Assembly (NCBI GenBank): GCA_018806915.1
Contig: JAGKQI010000098.1
Coordinates: forward strand, 3,782,001-3,846,000
Direction: 5' to 3'
Source of the DNA: Phytophthora colocasiae
Lineage: Eukaryota > Oomycota > Peronosporomycetes > Peronosporales > Peronosporaceae
Length of the DNA stretch: 64,000 bases
Shown here: positions 1-11,800 of the stretch, piece after piece
How the letters are laid out: every line of letters begins with the position of its first letter
Position numbering within the stretch: position 1 is the first letter of the stretch
The notes under the pieces: model-generated
Told to the model about the DNA's origin: nothing
Databases searched by the model: none
The model's input: only the letters and a program-made list of their open reading frames with translations
Translations under genes and position numbers: made by a program

Positions 1-656
1 AGGCTCTCCAAAGACTCTCGCGAGTTATTGGAGAGGCAGCGGTAGCGACGATGCTTCGTACGCTATCGCTGACAGAGCAACATGGTGTTGCTCTGGGGTA
101 CATTGTTAAGGAGCAACGAGATGTTGCTGCCTCGGTGGCTTCCCCTAAGCCACGCGTGGAGTCGTTGAAACTCCACGTGAGTACCTACACGGGGAAGGAG
201 GACGAGACCCTCCTTCGGTGGCTTGTCGAACTCGACACAGCCGTTGCGCCTCGACGTATTTCGGTCCGATGTCGAAGGTCGCGTTCGCCATGTCATGTCT
301 TGGCGGACGTGCGAGGAGTTGGGCCTATGGGCGCCGACTCTCGGATCCTACGTGCTTCGGCACGTACGAGGTGTTCAAAGAGGAGCTCAAGCTTGCGTTT
401 GAGCCCCCCGAAGAACGAGTTCAGATCGAGAGCGGAGTTTCTCGATCTGCAGCAGGGCAAGGATGATGTTCACACCTTTGCCCAGCGTGCTCGATACTTG
501 GTATCGATCATAGTGGCGAACCCGGTCGACGAGACGAGCCAGGTCGTCACGTTCATGAAGGGACTAAGAGATGGTCCCGTCAAGACGTACCTCTTCCGAG
601 AGTATCCGAATACTCTCAAGGAGGGATCAGCCTTGCAATGCAAGAGGAGTTGGCAC
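1..656 (+). pseudogene. gag: Gypsy-A gag (copy 1, partial)
   Basis: This matches the gag of copy 2 (55097-56083) from about residue 45 onward, including the stretch containing YTGKEDETLLRWL and the region around RSRAEFLDLQQGKDD, which corresponds to the retrotransposon gag/capsid-like domain. The reading frame changes near 258, where bases present in copy 2 (cgatcg region) are altered, and again near 412 and 620. The C-terminal nucleic-acid-binding part is not readable on this strand because the segment that follows is inverted. The start codon is outside the window. Gag would package element RNA; this copy is not functional. Confidence 0.85.
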
Positions 657-826
657 TCGCGTGCATAGTGACCGATGTTACTACACTTGTAACATCGAAC
701 CTTGCTGTTCCTACGCTGCTGTTGACCAGCAGTCGTAGCACTCGAGAGGTCCATAGGTTCCGGACCTCCCGTCTTCGCAACAGGACGCGCCGGCTTCGGC
801 GCATTCGCATGGAGTTTAGCTTGACG
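657..826 (-). other. In-place inversion of the gag zinc-knuckle segment
   Basis: Reading the minus strand here gives the gag C-terminus (PMDLSSATTAGQQQ, then a CCHC knuckle beginning CYKCSNIGHYARE), which in copy 2 is on the plus strand at about 55862-56044. The bases before and after the segment are in normal plus orientation, so about 170 bp have been flipped in place, and about 35 bp between the knuckle and the protease region were lost. In copy 2 the proximal breakpoint lies in a 10-bp-arm palindrome (GGAGTTTAGC and its complement, 55858-55886), which may have promoted the event. Confidence 0.85.
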
Positions 827-1269
827 CCGGTAGGCGCGAGGTGTCCTACTGGTGATGCAGTCCCGCGTGTCGAGCTTGGACACGCGACGATGAGGACTGC
901 TGCCCCCAGCGAGAAGGTTTCTCGCTGTAAGCTGCAAGATGACAAGCCAAATCTTGTCATCCTGAACGTGATGTCGAAGAGAGTCCACTCTCTTCGTGCC
1001 CTAGTGGACTCGGGCGCGTCGAACAACTTTGTTCGACAGGGAAGTCTTCGAAGACTTGACTTCGAAGAGGCCGACACGCCTCGCAGCGTGTTGGAGGTCC
1101 GGTTGGCAACAGGTGCCACCGTGAGGACTGAGAAGCGCGTAGTCCGTGTGCGCTTCTCTTACAAACGAAGGACGTTTGTGGAAGACCTTATCGTCTTGGA
1201 TCTAGACGATAAGTTCGACTTGGTATTAGGCATGCCGTGGCTTGCACGGCATGACCCGGTGATCAACTG
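827..1269 (+). pseudogene. Gypsy-A aspartic protease region (copy 1)
   Basis: A retropepsin-like domain: the active-site motif LVDSGASNNFV is near 1003-1032 and the downstream hydrophobic-glycine motif LVLGMPWL near 1219-1245. This is the usual first domain of Gypsy pol, cleaving the Gag-Pol polyprotein. It ends at TGA (1267-1269), where copy 2 has TGG, so it is truncated by a nonsense change just after the domain. The frameshift signal that should precede it is absent because of the neighbouring inversion and deletion. Confidence 0.85.
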
Positions 1270-2240
1270 AAAGAAGCGTACGCTTCAACAACGCATGCGC
1301 GACAGAGAGCGATGACCCTGTCAGTGCTGCACATGCACCAGGCCGTGCATGTGATACCCCAGTTGAGGCAGCAGCGTCCGCCGCTGCCTCCGATCGCCGC
1401 CGGCGACCATCAACGACTCCGAGAGTCGTTGTGAGAAAATGTGTGTCGACTCAGAAATCTGAGCCGAAGGGTCGCGGTCACATGAGTGATGGTCAGGTGA
1501 ATGTGAATCACCTGACGCATAAACATCTGAATGATGTTTGTCACATGAGTGATGGTCAGGTGAATGCAATTCACCTGAGAGAAGGTAAAATACCGGTATT
1601 ACCGGTATCCTTGGAGGTACTTCAAGCCCCCAAGGGTCGGTGCCGACGACGTCGCGTCAACTCTGGGAGTTGACGAAGCAAATAAAATTCGGGGAACCGA
1701 AATGCGTGCGTCAGCTCTGGGAGCTGACGATACGTGTATAAGCGAACACTCGCTAGCTGCTGAAAGCTAGCGAGAGCACGTCGACTCCGGGAGTCGACGA
1801 TGCGGTTGCTTCATCCGCTCCGGGAGCGGATGGAGGCGCAGCGGTTGCAAACGTCCAGCACCCGAACAACCTGCGTAGCGGCGCTGCACGCGATGAGCGG
1901 TTCTCAAGCCAGGCTTGATATTGCGAGTCAGCAGAAGGAATCCGCTGACGATTGCGATAACGTCCCGTCCAAGGTGAGATGCCTTGGACGTGGAGCACCT
2001 GGAGCCGGGCTCCATGGTAGACCTTCGCGGCGCAAGCTCAGGGAGCTGCGCGAGTCCCAGTCCGTGACTGAGACGGGTGTATCTGCAGTGCAGACACCGA
2101 GTGTCAAGGCGTTGGACGTCTTGACACGTACATACTGCGGTACAGTATCAGAGAATGCGGTTGGAGATTCCGCCGACGAGTGCGTCGGCGTTGACCGCAC
2201 TTCCAACGATGAGTTGGAAGCGCTTCGCGCGAGACTTGTA
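1270..2240 (+). other. Gypsy-A protease-RT linker with repeated hairpin units (copy 1)
   Basis: A low-complexity pol linker without a recognised domain. It contains repeats of the form arm, CTGGG or CCGGG centre, complementary arm, for example GTCAACTC/GAGTTGAC near 1656-1675, GTCAGCTC/GAGCTGAC near 1710 and GTCGACTC/GAGTCGAC near 1780. Read in the pol frame these give S-x-[LP]-G-x-D peptides. The copy 2 equivalent (56560-57830) has more units. Indels have broken the frame in several places. Confidence 0.7.
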
Positions 2241-3400
2241 CGATGGACGCATCGAACAAATTTGCATTCTCTCGGATGTCAAGAGAGTGGATCGCGAGGC
2301 CGAGGAGCTGAAGCAGCTCGTCGTCGATGGGATCACTGATGGTGATGACTCCCTCAGTGCGAAGATCCTCATGCGTGAGAGGGATATCCCTCTCACACTG
2401 GTAAGCTCTTCACGCGGTATGCTTTGGGAGTGGCTCGTAATGCCACAGGGGCTTAAGAATGCCCCTGCAACGTTCAATAGATGCGTGACGCATCTATTGC
2501 GCTCGGTGCGCGACTTCGCACCGAGCTACTTCGACGACGTGTTCGTCCACAGCCGGGCTGTGAACGGGAAGACGGACATTGAGATGCACAAGGCATCTCC
2601 GAAAGCTGCTAGAGCTTATGAGGAAACATAAGCTCTATGTGAACCTGAAGAAGTGTATCTTCGGGGCGAGCGAGATACCCGTGCTGGGGTGTCTCGTGGG
2701 GAAAGACGGCGTGCGCCCTGACCCAGAGAAGGTCAGAGTGATCAATGAATGGCCCACGCCATCCAATGTGAAGGAACTGAGGCAGTTCCTTGGGCTTGCC
2801 ACGTACTTGTGCAAGTACGTGGACAACTATACGGGCAAGATTCGCCCGTTGTCACAGCTTCTTAAGAAAGAAGCTGAGTGGATATGGACGAGCGAGTGCG
2901 AGGATGCATTCGGTGCAGTCAAGCAGGGCTTGACTGAAGCGCCGATCTTGGCCGTGGCGGACCAAGATCGTCCATTCCACGTAGTGTGCGATGCATCCGA
3001 CTTTGCAATCGGATGTGCATTGATGCAACACGATCACGAAGGGCGTGGTCGTGTAGTCTACTATCAATCGCGTTAGCTGAAGCCAGCTGAGCGTAACTAT
3101 CCCGTACATGACAAGGAACTCCTTGCCATGAAGTATGCACTCGCAAAGTTCCGAGTGTATCTACTTGGGAGTAGACCGTTCGTGGTCTATACAGACCACG
3201 CATCTTAAGTCGCCACAGACCACGCATCTTAAGTCGCCGCACATCTCGCAACGTATGGCGAGATGGTTGTCCTTCTTCGCCGAGTTCAACTTCCGGGTGG
3301 AGTACAAACCCGGAAGACTCAAAGTAGTGGCCGACGCGTTATCGCGTCGACCTGACTATGCGGAGACGGTCGACGCCAACGCAGTTGGCGTCGTGAGGAC
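2241..3400 (+). pseudogene. Gypsy-A reverse transcriptase-RNase H (copy 1, internally deleted)
   Basis: The N-terminal half of RT is missing: sequence equivalent to about 57961 is joined to sequence equivalent to about 58421 near base 2366. What remains includes MPQGLKNAPATFNR, the catalytic box read as SYFDDVFVHS (YFDD), the thumb with ELRQFLGLATYL, and an RNase H start (VCDASDFAIGCALM). RNase H is stopped by TAG at 3074-3076 (CAG in copy 2). Near 3199-3240 a 22-bp piece (ccacgcatcttaagtcgcc) is duplicated and replaces the segment seen in copy 2. Confidence 0.88.
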
Positions 3401-3480
3401 AAGTGTGCAGTCGTCAACGTTGATTGACGACGTGAAGGACGCGTATGCAAGGGATGCAGACGCGAAGTGGCTGCTGGAGT

Positions 3481-4712
3481 TCCTCGCAGCCCCTTCCGGC
3501 GTGGCACGTCGGAAGCTAACCCCTCATCTTCGAGCTCGTGCACACCGCTATCGTGTACACGAAGGCCTACTGTTGTACAGTGCAGTAGACGACAATGCGG
3601 ATCGCATTGTCGTTCCGAATGATCATGACCTCCGGTTGAGGATCATGTTCGAGTATCACGATGCCCCCACGGCAGGGCATCCGGGTCGTGAGAAGACATA
3701 CACTCTTCTCACGCGTGACTTCTACTGGCACCACCAGTACAAGTGGGTGCGCAAGTACGTACGTGCTTGCGAAGTTTGTCGACGCATAAAGCCTGCGCGG
3801 TTCTCGCAGGCTCCTCTTCAATCACTACCGACTCCGTCGGAGTGTTGGCAGTCCATGTCCATGGACTTTGTCTTCGCAGCAAGCGGAGGACGGGCATCGT
3901 TGTCTTTGTGGACCGATTCAGCAAGATGGTTCATCTTGCTGCCGTCCCGGCTACTGTTACAGCCGCGCAGACTGCGCGACTGTTTGTTGACATGGTGTTC
4001 AAACACCATGGCGACATTGTGTCGGACCGTGATCCACGCTTCACAGCGCGGTTCTGGCAAGAAGGGTTTACACTTCTTGGTTCACAATTATCAATGTCGA
4101 CTGCGGATCATCCGCAGACGGACGGACAAACCGAACGTGTCAACCGCGTACTGGGTAACACGCTGAAGAGCTACGCTCACTCGTTCCCGCACTGGAGCGA
4201 GTGCTTGCCGATGGCAGAGTTTGCCATCAACAACTCGGTGCATGCCTCGACAGGGCATACACCGTTCTACGTGAATGCCATGAGGCATCCACGGTTGCCG
4301 AGCATGCTCGGTGGGGTAGCTTCCTCCTTAAGTGGGGGAGGATCTACGGTTGCGTCCGAACAACCGCAGGATACAGCTGATTGCAGCACACTATCAGCTG
4401 CGGTGACGCGTGCGACGTCTCGTTCGAGCAGGAACGAGCGCGCGATGTCTGTGCCGGGCACAGACATGAGAGATGATAGCAAGCAGGCAGGGCCTTGCTG
4501 CTGACAAAGGCGACAAGCTGATAGGAGTCAGCTCGAGTGCGCTAGACTTTGTCCAGCGAAGACAAGCCGTCATACGGTTTGTCCAGGATGCTATCGCAGC
4601 TTCTGTCGATCGACAGAAGCTGAACGTTGATAATGTTGGTAGGGGCAACATAAATGAATTTAAAAAGGGTTCATTAGTTTTGTTGGCTATATAAAACCTA
4701 CCTAGACATGCA
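3481..4712 (+). pseudogene. Gypsy-A integrase (copy 1)
   Basis: The HHCC zinc-binding domain is readable (EYHDAPTAGHPGRE to RACEVCRRIKP). The core shows MDFVF with the first Asp and, in another frame, SDRDPRFTARFW with the second Asp and TDGQTERVNRV with the Glu, so the DDE residues are present but not in one frame. A deletion near 3877 removes about 13 bp relative to copy 2, and near 4010 the bases coding MPL are lost. The C-terminal part (SDFGASKLAPRFIGPF) runs into the chromodomain frame at 4713. Confidence 0.85.
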
Positions 4713-5327
4713 GTGTCTGACTTTGGAGCAAGCAAGCTTGCTCCAAGATTCATTGGGCCGTTCAAGGTACTTGAACGGCACAGCAACTTGTACCAGCTGG
4801 ACATACCGTCCAGCATGAGGCTCCACCCGACCTTCTACGTCGGGCGGTTGAAGCCGTACGTGCAGCACGGACTACCTAGGGTTGGTAGTCCGACTGAGGA
4901 GTGCGAGAGGCCTGGAAGGCCTTCTCGAGACCGTCAACGCGATCGGTCAACCAGTTCACTCTCGTCCCGAGACCGGACGAGAGGTTCGAGGCAGTCTGAG
5001 CTGCCTCGCAGACCTCAGCACGGAGAACACGAACCTCCTACTTCAGAGCCGCTATCTCAGCGCTCTGTGTCTGCTCCAGCGCAGCAACTCGATCGTGCAG
5101 GGCACGATCGTCATGGTCATAGCGTTGACCATACGGAGGGAGTATTCCGCAGGATTGTGGAGCGGATCGTGGCTCATAAGAGAACGAACTCTCAAGGGGT
5201 TCGTTTTCGTATTCGTTGGAAAGGATTTCCTCCCCATCGAGATACATGGGAGCCCCGGAACGTCCTGATGGAGGACGTTCCGGAAATGGTGAGGGCGTAC
5301 GAAGCCCACCATAACTTGCAAGAGTAA
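4713..5327 (+). CDS. Gypsy-A integrase C-terminus with chromodomain (copy 1)
   Basis: An open segment of 204 codons that belongs to the 3' end of pol, not an independent gene. It starts in the integrase C-terminal module (RFIGPFKVLERH, HPTFYVGRLKPY), passes through a Ser/Arg/Pro-rich tail and ends with an intact chromodomain (VERIVAHKRT to RIRWKGFPPHRDTWEP). Chromodomains of this class steer integration through histone-tail binding. The last 290 bp are also coding on the opposite strand (antisense ORF, 5038-6382). In copy 2 the chromodomain is cut by CAA to TAA. Confidence 0.85.
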   Translation: MSDFGASKLAPRFIGPFKVLERHSNLYQLDIPSSMRLHPTFYVGRLKPYVQHGLPRVGSPTEECERPGRPSRDRQRDRSTSSLSSRDRTRGSRQSELPRRPQHGEHEPPTSEPLSQRSVSAPAQQLDRAGHDRHGHSVDHTEGVFRRIVERIVAHKRTNSQGVRFRIRWKGFPPHRDTWEPRNVLMEDVPEMVRAYEAHHNLQE

Positions 5328-6382
5328 GCCCTGCACGAGGAGCGCTGCGGTCAGCCACAGTACTCGGAGCTTCGCGTGGCACAATACGACCACGGATCTC
5401 CTTGATGTGATCGGGTACACGGACGACCGTGTACCCCAGGAGATCATTTTCGGAGAGACGTGTTGCCAACCCTTGGCAACACGGGCAGAATGTGCCAAAC
5501 GGAACGGCACATGGGATCCCCGCTTCCATGGACTGATCATGGAGGCGTTCACAGTTACCACGTGTAGTGTAAGTGTAGTAGCGATCGCGAGCCGCAGCAA
5601 CGCGCTCGCGATACGCCTTCGGGTCTTTGTTGAAGTTATCAACAAAGGCGTTCCACGACTGACAAAGTGCCTGCCACTCTGGCACTTTGCTCTTGCGCGA
5701 AGTCTTCTTCGCTGCATAGTATTGGAGCTCATGGAAGAGCCCGATATAGTAGTCGCGTCTTTGAGTCTCGGACTCAAAGACAACCTCGGCGGCGACGTCG
5801 TCGTCATTGATACTGTTGCATGCGTACAACAGTATCGGGTTCGGTGGTGAACTAGCACCGAACCGGTCATGGATTTCTGCCTCAGTAGGCATCCATGGTG
5901 TGCGCACTGGCGGATCAGTGCGCGGGGCACTGAGCGCCCTCGACATGGGGAACGCTTTTGTAATCGCTGCGCGGACGCTTCGAGCTTGAACCGTCCGAGG
6001 CCTCATCACGAGGTCGTCGAGACCTCACGGGTGGGTCTGGTGTGTCTTCGGACGAAGACACGGGAGCGGGAGCCTTGACATCAACCTCCCCCTCTTTGAC
6101 ATCCTCGTCGTAGTCGAGGATGTCTTCGTAGTCCTCTCCAAAGAGTTCTTTGAGAGGAACAGCAGGATTCTTAATCTCTACTAGGAAAGAAGACTTCTTC
6201 TTCTTCCCGTGCTTCTCCTAGTGGAGAGCATGGTATTTGGTGACAGAGAGCTTCTCTGTCGAACCGCTGGAAACAGCAGTGCTAGTGGGCACTGCTGAGG
6301 TTGTTGTTCCTGCTGCAGAGGCAGCAGGGGAGGCTTACGCGTTCGCAGAAGCGGACGGAGACGTGGGCGTTGGCGAGTCCAT
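5038..6382 (-). pseudogene. Gypsy-A antisense ORF (copy 1, broken)
   Basis: This is the same ORF as 60994-62496. The ATG is at 6382-6380 (MDSPTPTS). A TAG near 6222, a 1-bp insertion near 5955 and CAG to TAG at 5038 break it, but the frame from about 5950 down to 5038 is open for more than 300 codons and crosses antisense to the chromodomain. Visible parts: a conserved central block (EIHDRFGASSPPNPILLY to YYTYTTRGNCERLHD, then CAVPFGTFCPCCQ) and a C-terminal coiled-coil stretch (ALHDRVAALEQTQ). I do not recognise its function. Confidence 0.8.
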
Positions 6383-6465
6383 TGCGAAAGGAACTCGGAT
6401 TTCTCTTGGGAACTTGACGGTCTTGTCAAGTTCTGTTGATTGACGTATCGAGACCGATACGTCGA

Positions 6466-6483
6466 ATCTTAACGGGGGGATGG
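6466..6483 (+). other. Polypurine tract of Gypsy-A copy 1
   Basis: AACGGGGGGATGG directly precedes the LTR start TGTAACGG. The identical tract sits before the 3' LTR of copy 2 (62585-62597). This is the expected primer for plus-strand DNA synthesis. Confidence 0.8.
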
Positions 6484-6793
6484 TGTAACGGGGTTACACG
6501 TACAAGTGGTTGTACCACTTGTAACCCTAACAGTTAGGATAACTGTTAGAGGTTGGAAACAGACCTCAGACCTTGGTGTGCTGTACACACCAATGGCTAC
6601 ATGGGCGAATCACATTATTGGGTGGTTCGTGTGCATTTGTGCATATTATTGGTAGAAAGTAACGAATTTCTACCAATCACTGAGCAGAGCCTCTGCTAAC
6701 CACAAGTTGGTAGATCCTTTAGAAATAGATCAAAACAGTTTTAGGAGGTTCATAATTGGCTTATGCCAAATTCAATAACAGTTCTCATTTTAC
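6484..6793 (+). repeat. 3' LTR of Gypsy-A copy 1, first part
   Basis: The first 310 bp of the 460-bp LTR. It is interrupted after CATTTTAC, where Gypsy-B begins TGTCGCG. The last four bases, TTAC (6790-6793), are repeated at 24260-24263 as the target-site duplication. Confidence 0.95.
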
Positions 6794-8657
6794 TGTCGCG
6801 AAGTCGGTGCAACTTTTACCGCGGTGCAGGGGCGTACAGTGAACCTGGAAGTGTGACTACCGGTAATTATACCAGAGTCGCACAGCAAGGTGGGCGTGTG
6901 TTACCTTGTGCTGTCCTCGTAGGTTCGTTGTCTTGGTAATGAGACCCTCGCCGGGGTCGTGAGAGTGTTGATGAGAGTGAGGGTTCCTTGCGTAGACCGT
7001 CGGATGTCCTTCTGGTCCTCACAGGAGCGCTTGAGAGTCGAACGTTTTCCGGTGAACACTTGTGTACACCAGAGATTTCTGAAAGCAAAAGAGAAATTAA
7101 TACAATGGGAAGTCCAGTAATTAGACTTCCGAGATAACCGCAATATAGAGTTCCGATATACAAATATGTAGCTGCTCTTATTCTTTCCTGGCCCTTGAGC
7201 AGTGGGCTAGTTCTCCAGGTCAACTAGGGAAATGTTCACCAGACACCTGGTCTGTCTGGTATTCCCGTAACTTTCGCGCACCACCCTCTAATATATAGAG
7301 GGAAAATAAACCAATACACTATCAGTTATATAACAGTCTACCGAGCGTCTTGAGAGCGACTGTCTAGCTCCCAAAACCTGTCCAAACGTACAATATGAAA
7401 TGGGCTACCGCTAGAGACAAGACAAACGACCCAACTAGTAAATGGAATAGGTGGGTCCTCTCAGGTCTCTACGTTACGCTGATCTCCACCTAACGGGGCT
7501 TGATAGGTGAGAGATCACACGACTCAAAGCTTTGTCGTGGCCTTACACTTTCCAATGAACCGACGAATCGACTTTGGGGTTATAACGCAAATTGAACTCT
7601 GGTTATCTATCTCGTATCTCTCTGTCTTCTGTCTTCCATATTCTCATATACACTTGGTCTCAGTATAACTCAGGAACTTTTACTTGGGCTCACTATGGTA
7701 GTCGGTGCAGCGGATCTTGTTGAGTCGACACTTAATGATGTCATTACAGGGATGAGCAGGTTGCGTTTCACTTGATTGCGTGAGGTCGTGTTGGGTACAC
7801 TTGGTTTCAGTATGGGGTGGACTTCAGAGTGTCAGAGTCTGGTATCCTGTTCATCAGGGTCTGGAATCATGTGCATCGGAGACATGTTCATCGGAACCAT
7901 GTACTCCGGAATCATGTACATCAGAGTTGTAATACCAGAGTCGTGACACTTGGGTCTGATCATCGGAGTCTTGTACGTCGGAGTCTGTTCATCGGAAACT
8001 GGTAAATGTCTGGAATATTGCTTGTGTAAGCCGGACACATCAGACTTGTTCGCCAGAATCATGTTCATCAGACTCATGTACATCGGACTCATGTACGTCG
8101 GACTTCATGTACGTCGGACTCATGTACGTCAGACTTCATGGTGTGATATCAGAGTTTCCATGCGTGATACCAGAAATCCATGAGTGTTTTCAGGGTGCGG
8201 AGCACGTATGCTACAACGCACGAAGTCCAATTGGGATATGCGCGGGGTGCGCTACGTCCGGTGCGCGATACTTGGCATCTTGTGGGTATAATTATATTCC
8301 TTGAACCATCATCGTCACACAGGACGGCAACGGGATGAGGTCTCTCAGAGATACATTCTTCTGAGAGACTTTCTGCCAACCTTTAGGCACTCATCGTCGG
8401 GGAAAGTCCGGTGATCAGACTGAGTGTTATTATCTCTCGGAGTTTGTGCACTTTTCCGAGGAACACTTCTGATCTCTTGGGCCCCTTTGCAGTACAGGTG
8501 AAGGTTAATATACATATTTCTTCCACAGATTCATCATTGTCGCACGGGACATAACCTCGTCCCACATCTCCCTTTCTCCCACAATCCAGTATATGTCCAA
8601 TCACATCACAGCGTAACGTCCATATCCACTCGGAAAATCGTAATTAGCAACGTGTCA
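6794..8657 (-). repeat. Gypsy-B 3' LTR
   Basis: This 1,864-bp terminal repeat is matched at 22396-24259. It contains a region (7845-8143) rich in a degenerate unit close to CATGTACRTCRGACT, ending in near-tandem 16-17-bp copies at 8059-8143. A 118-codon open frame at 6867-7223 is present in both LTRs only because they are near-identical. Confidence 0.97.
8058..8143. repeat. 16-17-bp near-tandem repeats in the Gypsy-B LTR
   Basis: About five consecutive copies of a unit close to CATGTACGTCGGACTT. Looser copies occur upstream from 7845. The same array is at 23660-23745 in the other LTR. The core matches the dispersed TCYGRTGWACA motif found through the element's coding regions. Confidence 0.8.
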
Positions 8658-8672
8658 ACCGCCCCTCCTGGT
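8658..8672 (-). other. Polypurine tract of Gypsy-B
   Basis: On the minus strand the bases directly before the 3' LTR read ACCAGGAGGGGCGGT. The purine-rich core adjoining an LTR boundary fits the plus-strand primer and agrees with the coding orientation of gag and pol. Confidence 0.7.
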
Positions 8673-8876
8673 CATAATTCGTCAGTGCGGAACTTTCTCC
8701 AAACTGAGCATCATGGCCAGGACAGTACGTCAGAGGTCCCGTGAACATAGTGTAGCTGTGACGCTCTCAAAACCCCTGATTCCATCAGACTCAGAAATAG
8801 CCAACTGTCGTATCCCACAAACGGCCACATCCCGATTTCCTTTCTGACACACAAGTCAGAAGAAGATCCTGCAACC
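8658..8876 (+). promoter_or_regulatory. Leader of the Gypsy-B antisense ORF
   Basis: These 219 bp separate the LTR inner edge from the antisense ATG. No promoter motif was identified. If the ORF is transcribed, its promoter is either here or in the LTR read on the plus strand. The ATG context (CAACCATGG) is a strong eukaryotic initiation context. Confidence 0.35.
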
Positions 8877-11800
8877 ATGGGTTCTCCATTGGCTCCCACT
8901 AGTGGCAACGCCTCGGGCACTGGGCCCGCTTCGGCATCCACGGCATCGCGAGGTGATGATGGCGGTAATGCCGCGTCATCTGGAGGCAGCTCTAGCGCCC
9001 CAGCCTCACAGTCGAGCGCGTCCGCCGCTCCGAAGCAGGGCGTTGACGCTGCTGACAGCGATGAGCACGTGCACATGCCGGACACATCTACAGCTTCCGC
9101 TACTGCGGGTTCGACTCCTGGCGTCCTGCCTTCGCTTCACAGAGGCCCCCACATTCTCTCCACCACCGGGGTGGACGATCTGTTTGGGCCTGGGCAACAA
9201 CCGTTGGTCGAAGAGAAGTCTGACGTCCCTCCCAACTGGGTGGATCCCGAGCCAATGCCTGAAGGACAGCCGTTCTTGGTTGGTGTCCCGGCGTATGCCG
9301 AGGATTTCCGTGTGGGTAACCACATAGCAAACATTTATGGTGGTCCAAGCGTTCTGGTGGGCCTTGAAGGTTTCACGGCAGCAGACGTCTCGGAGCTTGA
9401 GCGTGTGATTCCCGATTTCACCGAGAGTCAGATGCTCGTTCCTCACGTGGACAGTCGCAACCGCATGAGTCTTGAGGCACACATGGGATCCGTTGACGTC
9501 CTCCGGGAATTGGCGGCAATCCTCCTGCACCTCCCTCATCAGCGTCTCGCTGAGCGGGTGTACAAGACGTCGGGTTATCTGAAGCAGATGGCTGGCGCGC
9601 ACCGTCGGCTTCGACTCCAAGTGGAGTCCCAGGGCGGTGCATCTCTGGTGGACACGGCCGCTATCCAGAACGAGTCCGAAGATCTCAAGCGTCAGTGGGT
9701 CTTCAACTGCCAATATTGGCGTCATGAAGTGTTGGACGCCCGGCGTACTGCCAGTGAGGTCGAAGATCGTGTGAATGCGGAGTCCAAGAGTCTCGCGTCG
9801 CACTATCAGGACCAGATTGACGCCCTGGAATCCGAGAAGTCGGCCTTGGAAGAACGCCTGGAGGACTCTCAAGCGGAGGTTCGGTTGCTGAAGGCTCGCC
9901 CCACTACCACAGCCACTGACTCCTGGGGTTTTCTGGAGTACCTGTTTGAACACGGGGAGTTGAATGGCAGTTGGGTGCGTCTTCGGGAGCTTCTGGTGAA
10001 CTTCCAAGAGGGCAAGGCGCCGCCTGGAGACTGGGACACCATCATCAACGTGACTGCGATGGATCAGCGCAAGGCGGAAATCCCTGACTTCTCCAAGCGT
10101 CTGGCTAAACATCGGTCCGACCAAGCAGCAGCGGCCAAGAAATCGACCAAAGTGCTGGATCTGACGGGTGCGGGCAGTGGTGTGACGGTCTCCGGTGAGC
10201 ATGCCGGCAGCTCTAAGAAGTCAGGCACTCGCCCGGTGAACAAGTCTGGGTCACCCACCAGGTCGACCAAATCTTCCGGTTCTCCGCCACCCAAGCCTAC
10301 CAGACTTTCTGGAAAACATCGGGCTCGTGTTCCTCAGGACCGCCCCAAGAACTACACGCCTGGTATCGATTCAGTGCGTCCGGCGAACGCTAAGTCTCCG
10401 GTATCCAAGGACGCGGTTCATACCACGTTACCGGCTGGAGTCGTCTGGAAAGAAGTTCGTCCGGACTTGCGCTTGGCTCTGCTCGCGGGCATTGCTTACG
10501 AGACTGCAATGAAGTGGCTTCGCACGGACAAGCCCGCCCACAGCCTGTTCACGGGGCGCCCCTTGGTACAAATGCTGGTAAGCATGATGTACTGGCGCAA
10601 GTTGAATCAGACCCCGTGGACTTCGTACGTCCCAGAGACGTACTACAAGATGGCTGAGGAGGAACTGCGCCGTCTTCAGAAGAATGACGTGGAACCACCG
10701 GTCTGGGAGGCACTGGATGCTCACGTCCCATATCCCATCAGTGAGCCTGAGTCCACAGAGGATGACCCTCAGAAGGACCCGGACTTCAAGGAGTCTGGTG
10801 AACAAGAATCTGTATCCAGCGACAGCGCGTCTGACGACGAAAAGTCGAGCGGCAACAGTGATGATTCTGACGACGATGAGTCTGATGATCATTCGCACGC
10901 CGGTAACAAGCGTCCACGGGACTACGAGTCCAGCGATTCAGATGACTCGGGTCCGATAATCCCCACCAAGAAATCCAAGCGGGGTAGTGTACACGAGGCA
11001 TCTCGATCCAAGTCAGGCAGTCAAAAGTCCGGTGGCACCTCCACGTCAAGTCCCAAGAGCAAGAAGTCCGGTGGTTCGCCCAAGTCAAGTTCCAAGGACA
11101 AGAAGCCCCAAGACTCCAAGTCGCCTAAGAGTTCTTCGGGCAAGCGACCTTCTGGTAAACTCCGGAAGTCAAGTCTGGTGTCCAAGTCGTACAAGTCGCT
11201 GACACCGAAGGAGCTGCTGACAATCGAGGCCCCGGACACACATTGTTCTTCGTGGCTGTATTACGGCGTTCCGGTCCAGCCGACAAGTGACACTAAGACG
11301 TCCATCGGGCAGACTCCAGGGTTCCCAGACTTCGAGCCCCACAGACACAGTCTGGCACGCCTCAAGAAACGTTGGAACTCCAAGAAGTACCAAGCTTTGC
11401 TGGACGAAGTGCCAGCTCCCTGGGAGGTCATGTACCAGAACCGCCGGACCGAGCTATATTTTCACCGGCGTGAAGATCTCTGCCCCTTGGTTCAGGCGGA
11501 CATCGAAGAACTCGCGTCTCTCATGCGCAAGCACGCCCAAGCACTGTGGGAACGCACTCACTGGGTGATAATGGATCCCGATGAGGACCTGCTGTCCGGT
11601 GAACAGCACAAGGAACGTGGGCTCCGACGTGCATCTCTACTGCGTCAATATCGAGGGACAGTATCCAAGATTCTGAAGCACAAGGATTTCCCGGAGACAC
11701 TCATGTTCGAGCCCGGTATCTGGAAGGTCCCGGACAAATATTGCCCATGGATCTGGCAGGACCCACGTGCACGTGACATCGGAGGTCCCAAGTGCCTGAG

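Larger units (their letters stand above)
1..6793 (+). mobile_element. Ty3/Gypsy element 'Gypsy-A' copy 1 (decayed; 5' end outside window)
   Basis: The sequence is collinear with the better preserved copy at 54588-63057: gag, protease, linker, RT, RNase H, integrase and chromodomain on the plus strand, then an antisense ORF, a purine tract and the LTR. The 5' LTR and gag start lie before base 1. The 3' LTR begins TGTAACGG at 6484, stops at 6793 where Gypsy-B is inserted, and resumes at 24260. Damage seen: an inverted zinc-knuckle segment (about 657-826), TGG to TGA at 1267-1269, a deletion of about 460 bp in RT near 2366, CAG to TAG at 3074-3076 in RNase H, and losses in integrase near 3877. 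It cannot encode a working pol. Confidence 0.93.

Noticed and set aside
6867..7223. 118-codon ORF repeated at 22469-22825, as a possible LTR-encoded protein
   Set aside because: It is present twice only because the LTRs are near-identical. It has no start context, conserved motif or diverged copy that would show selection.
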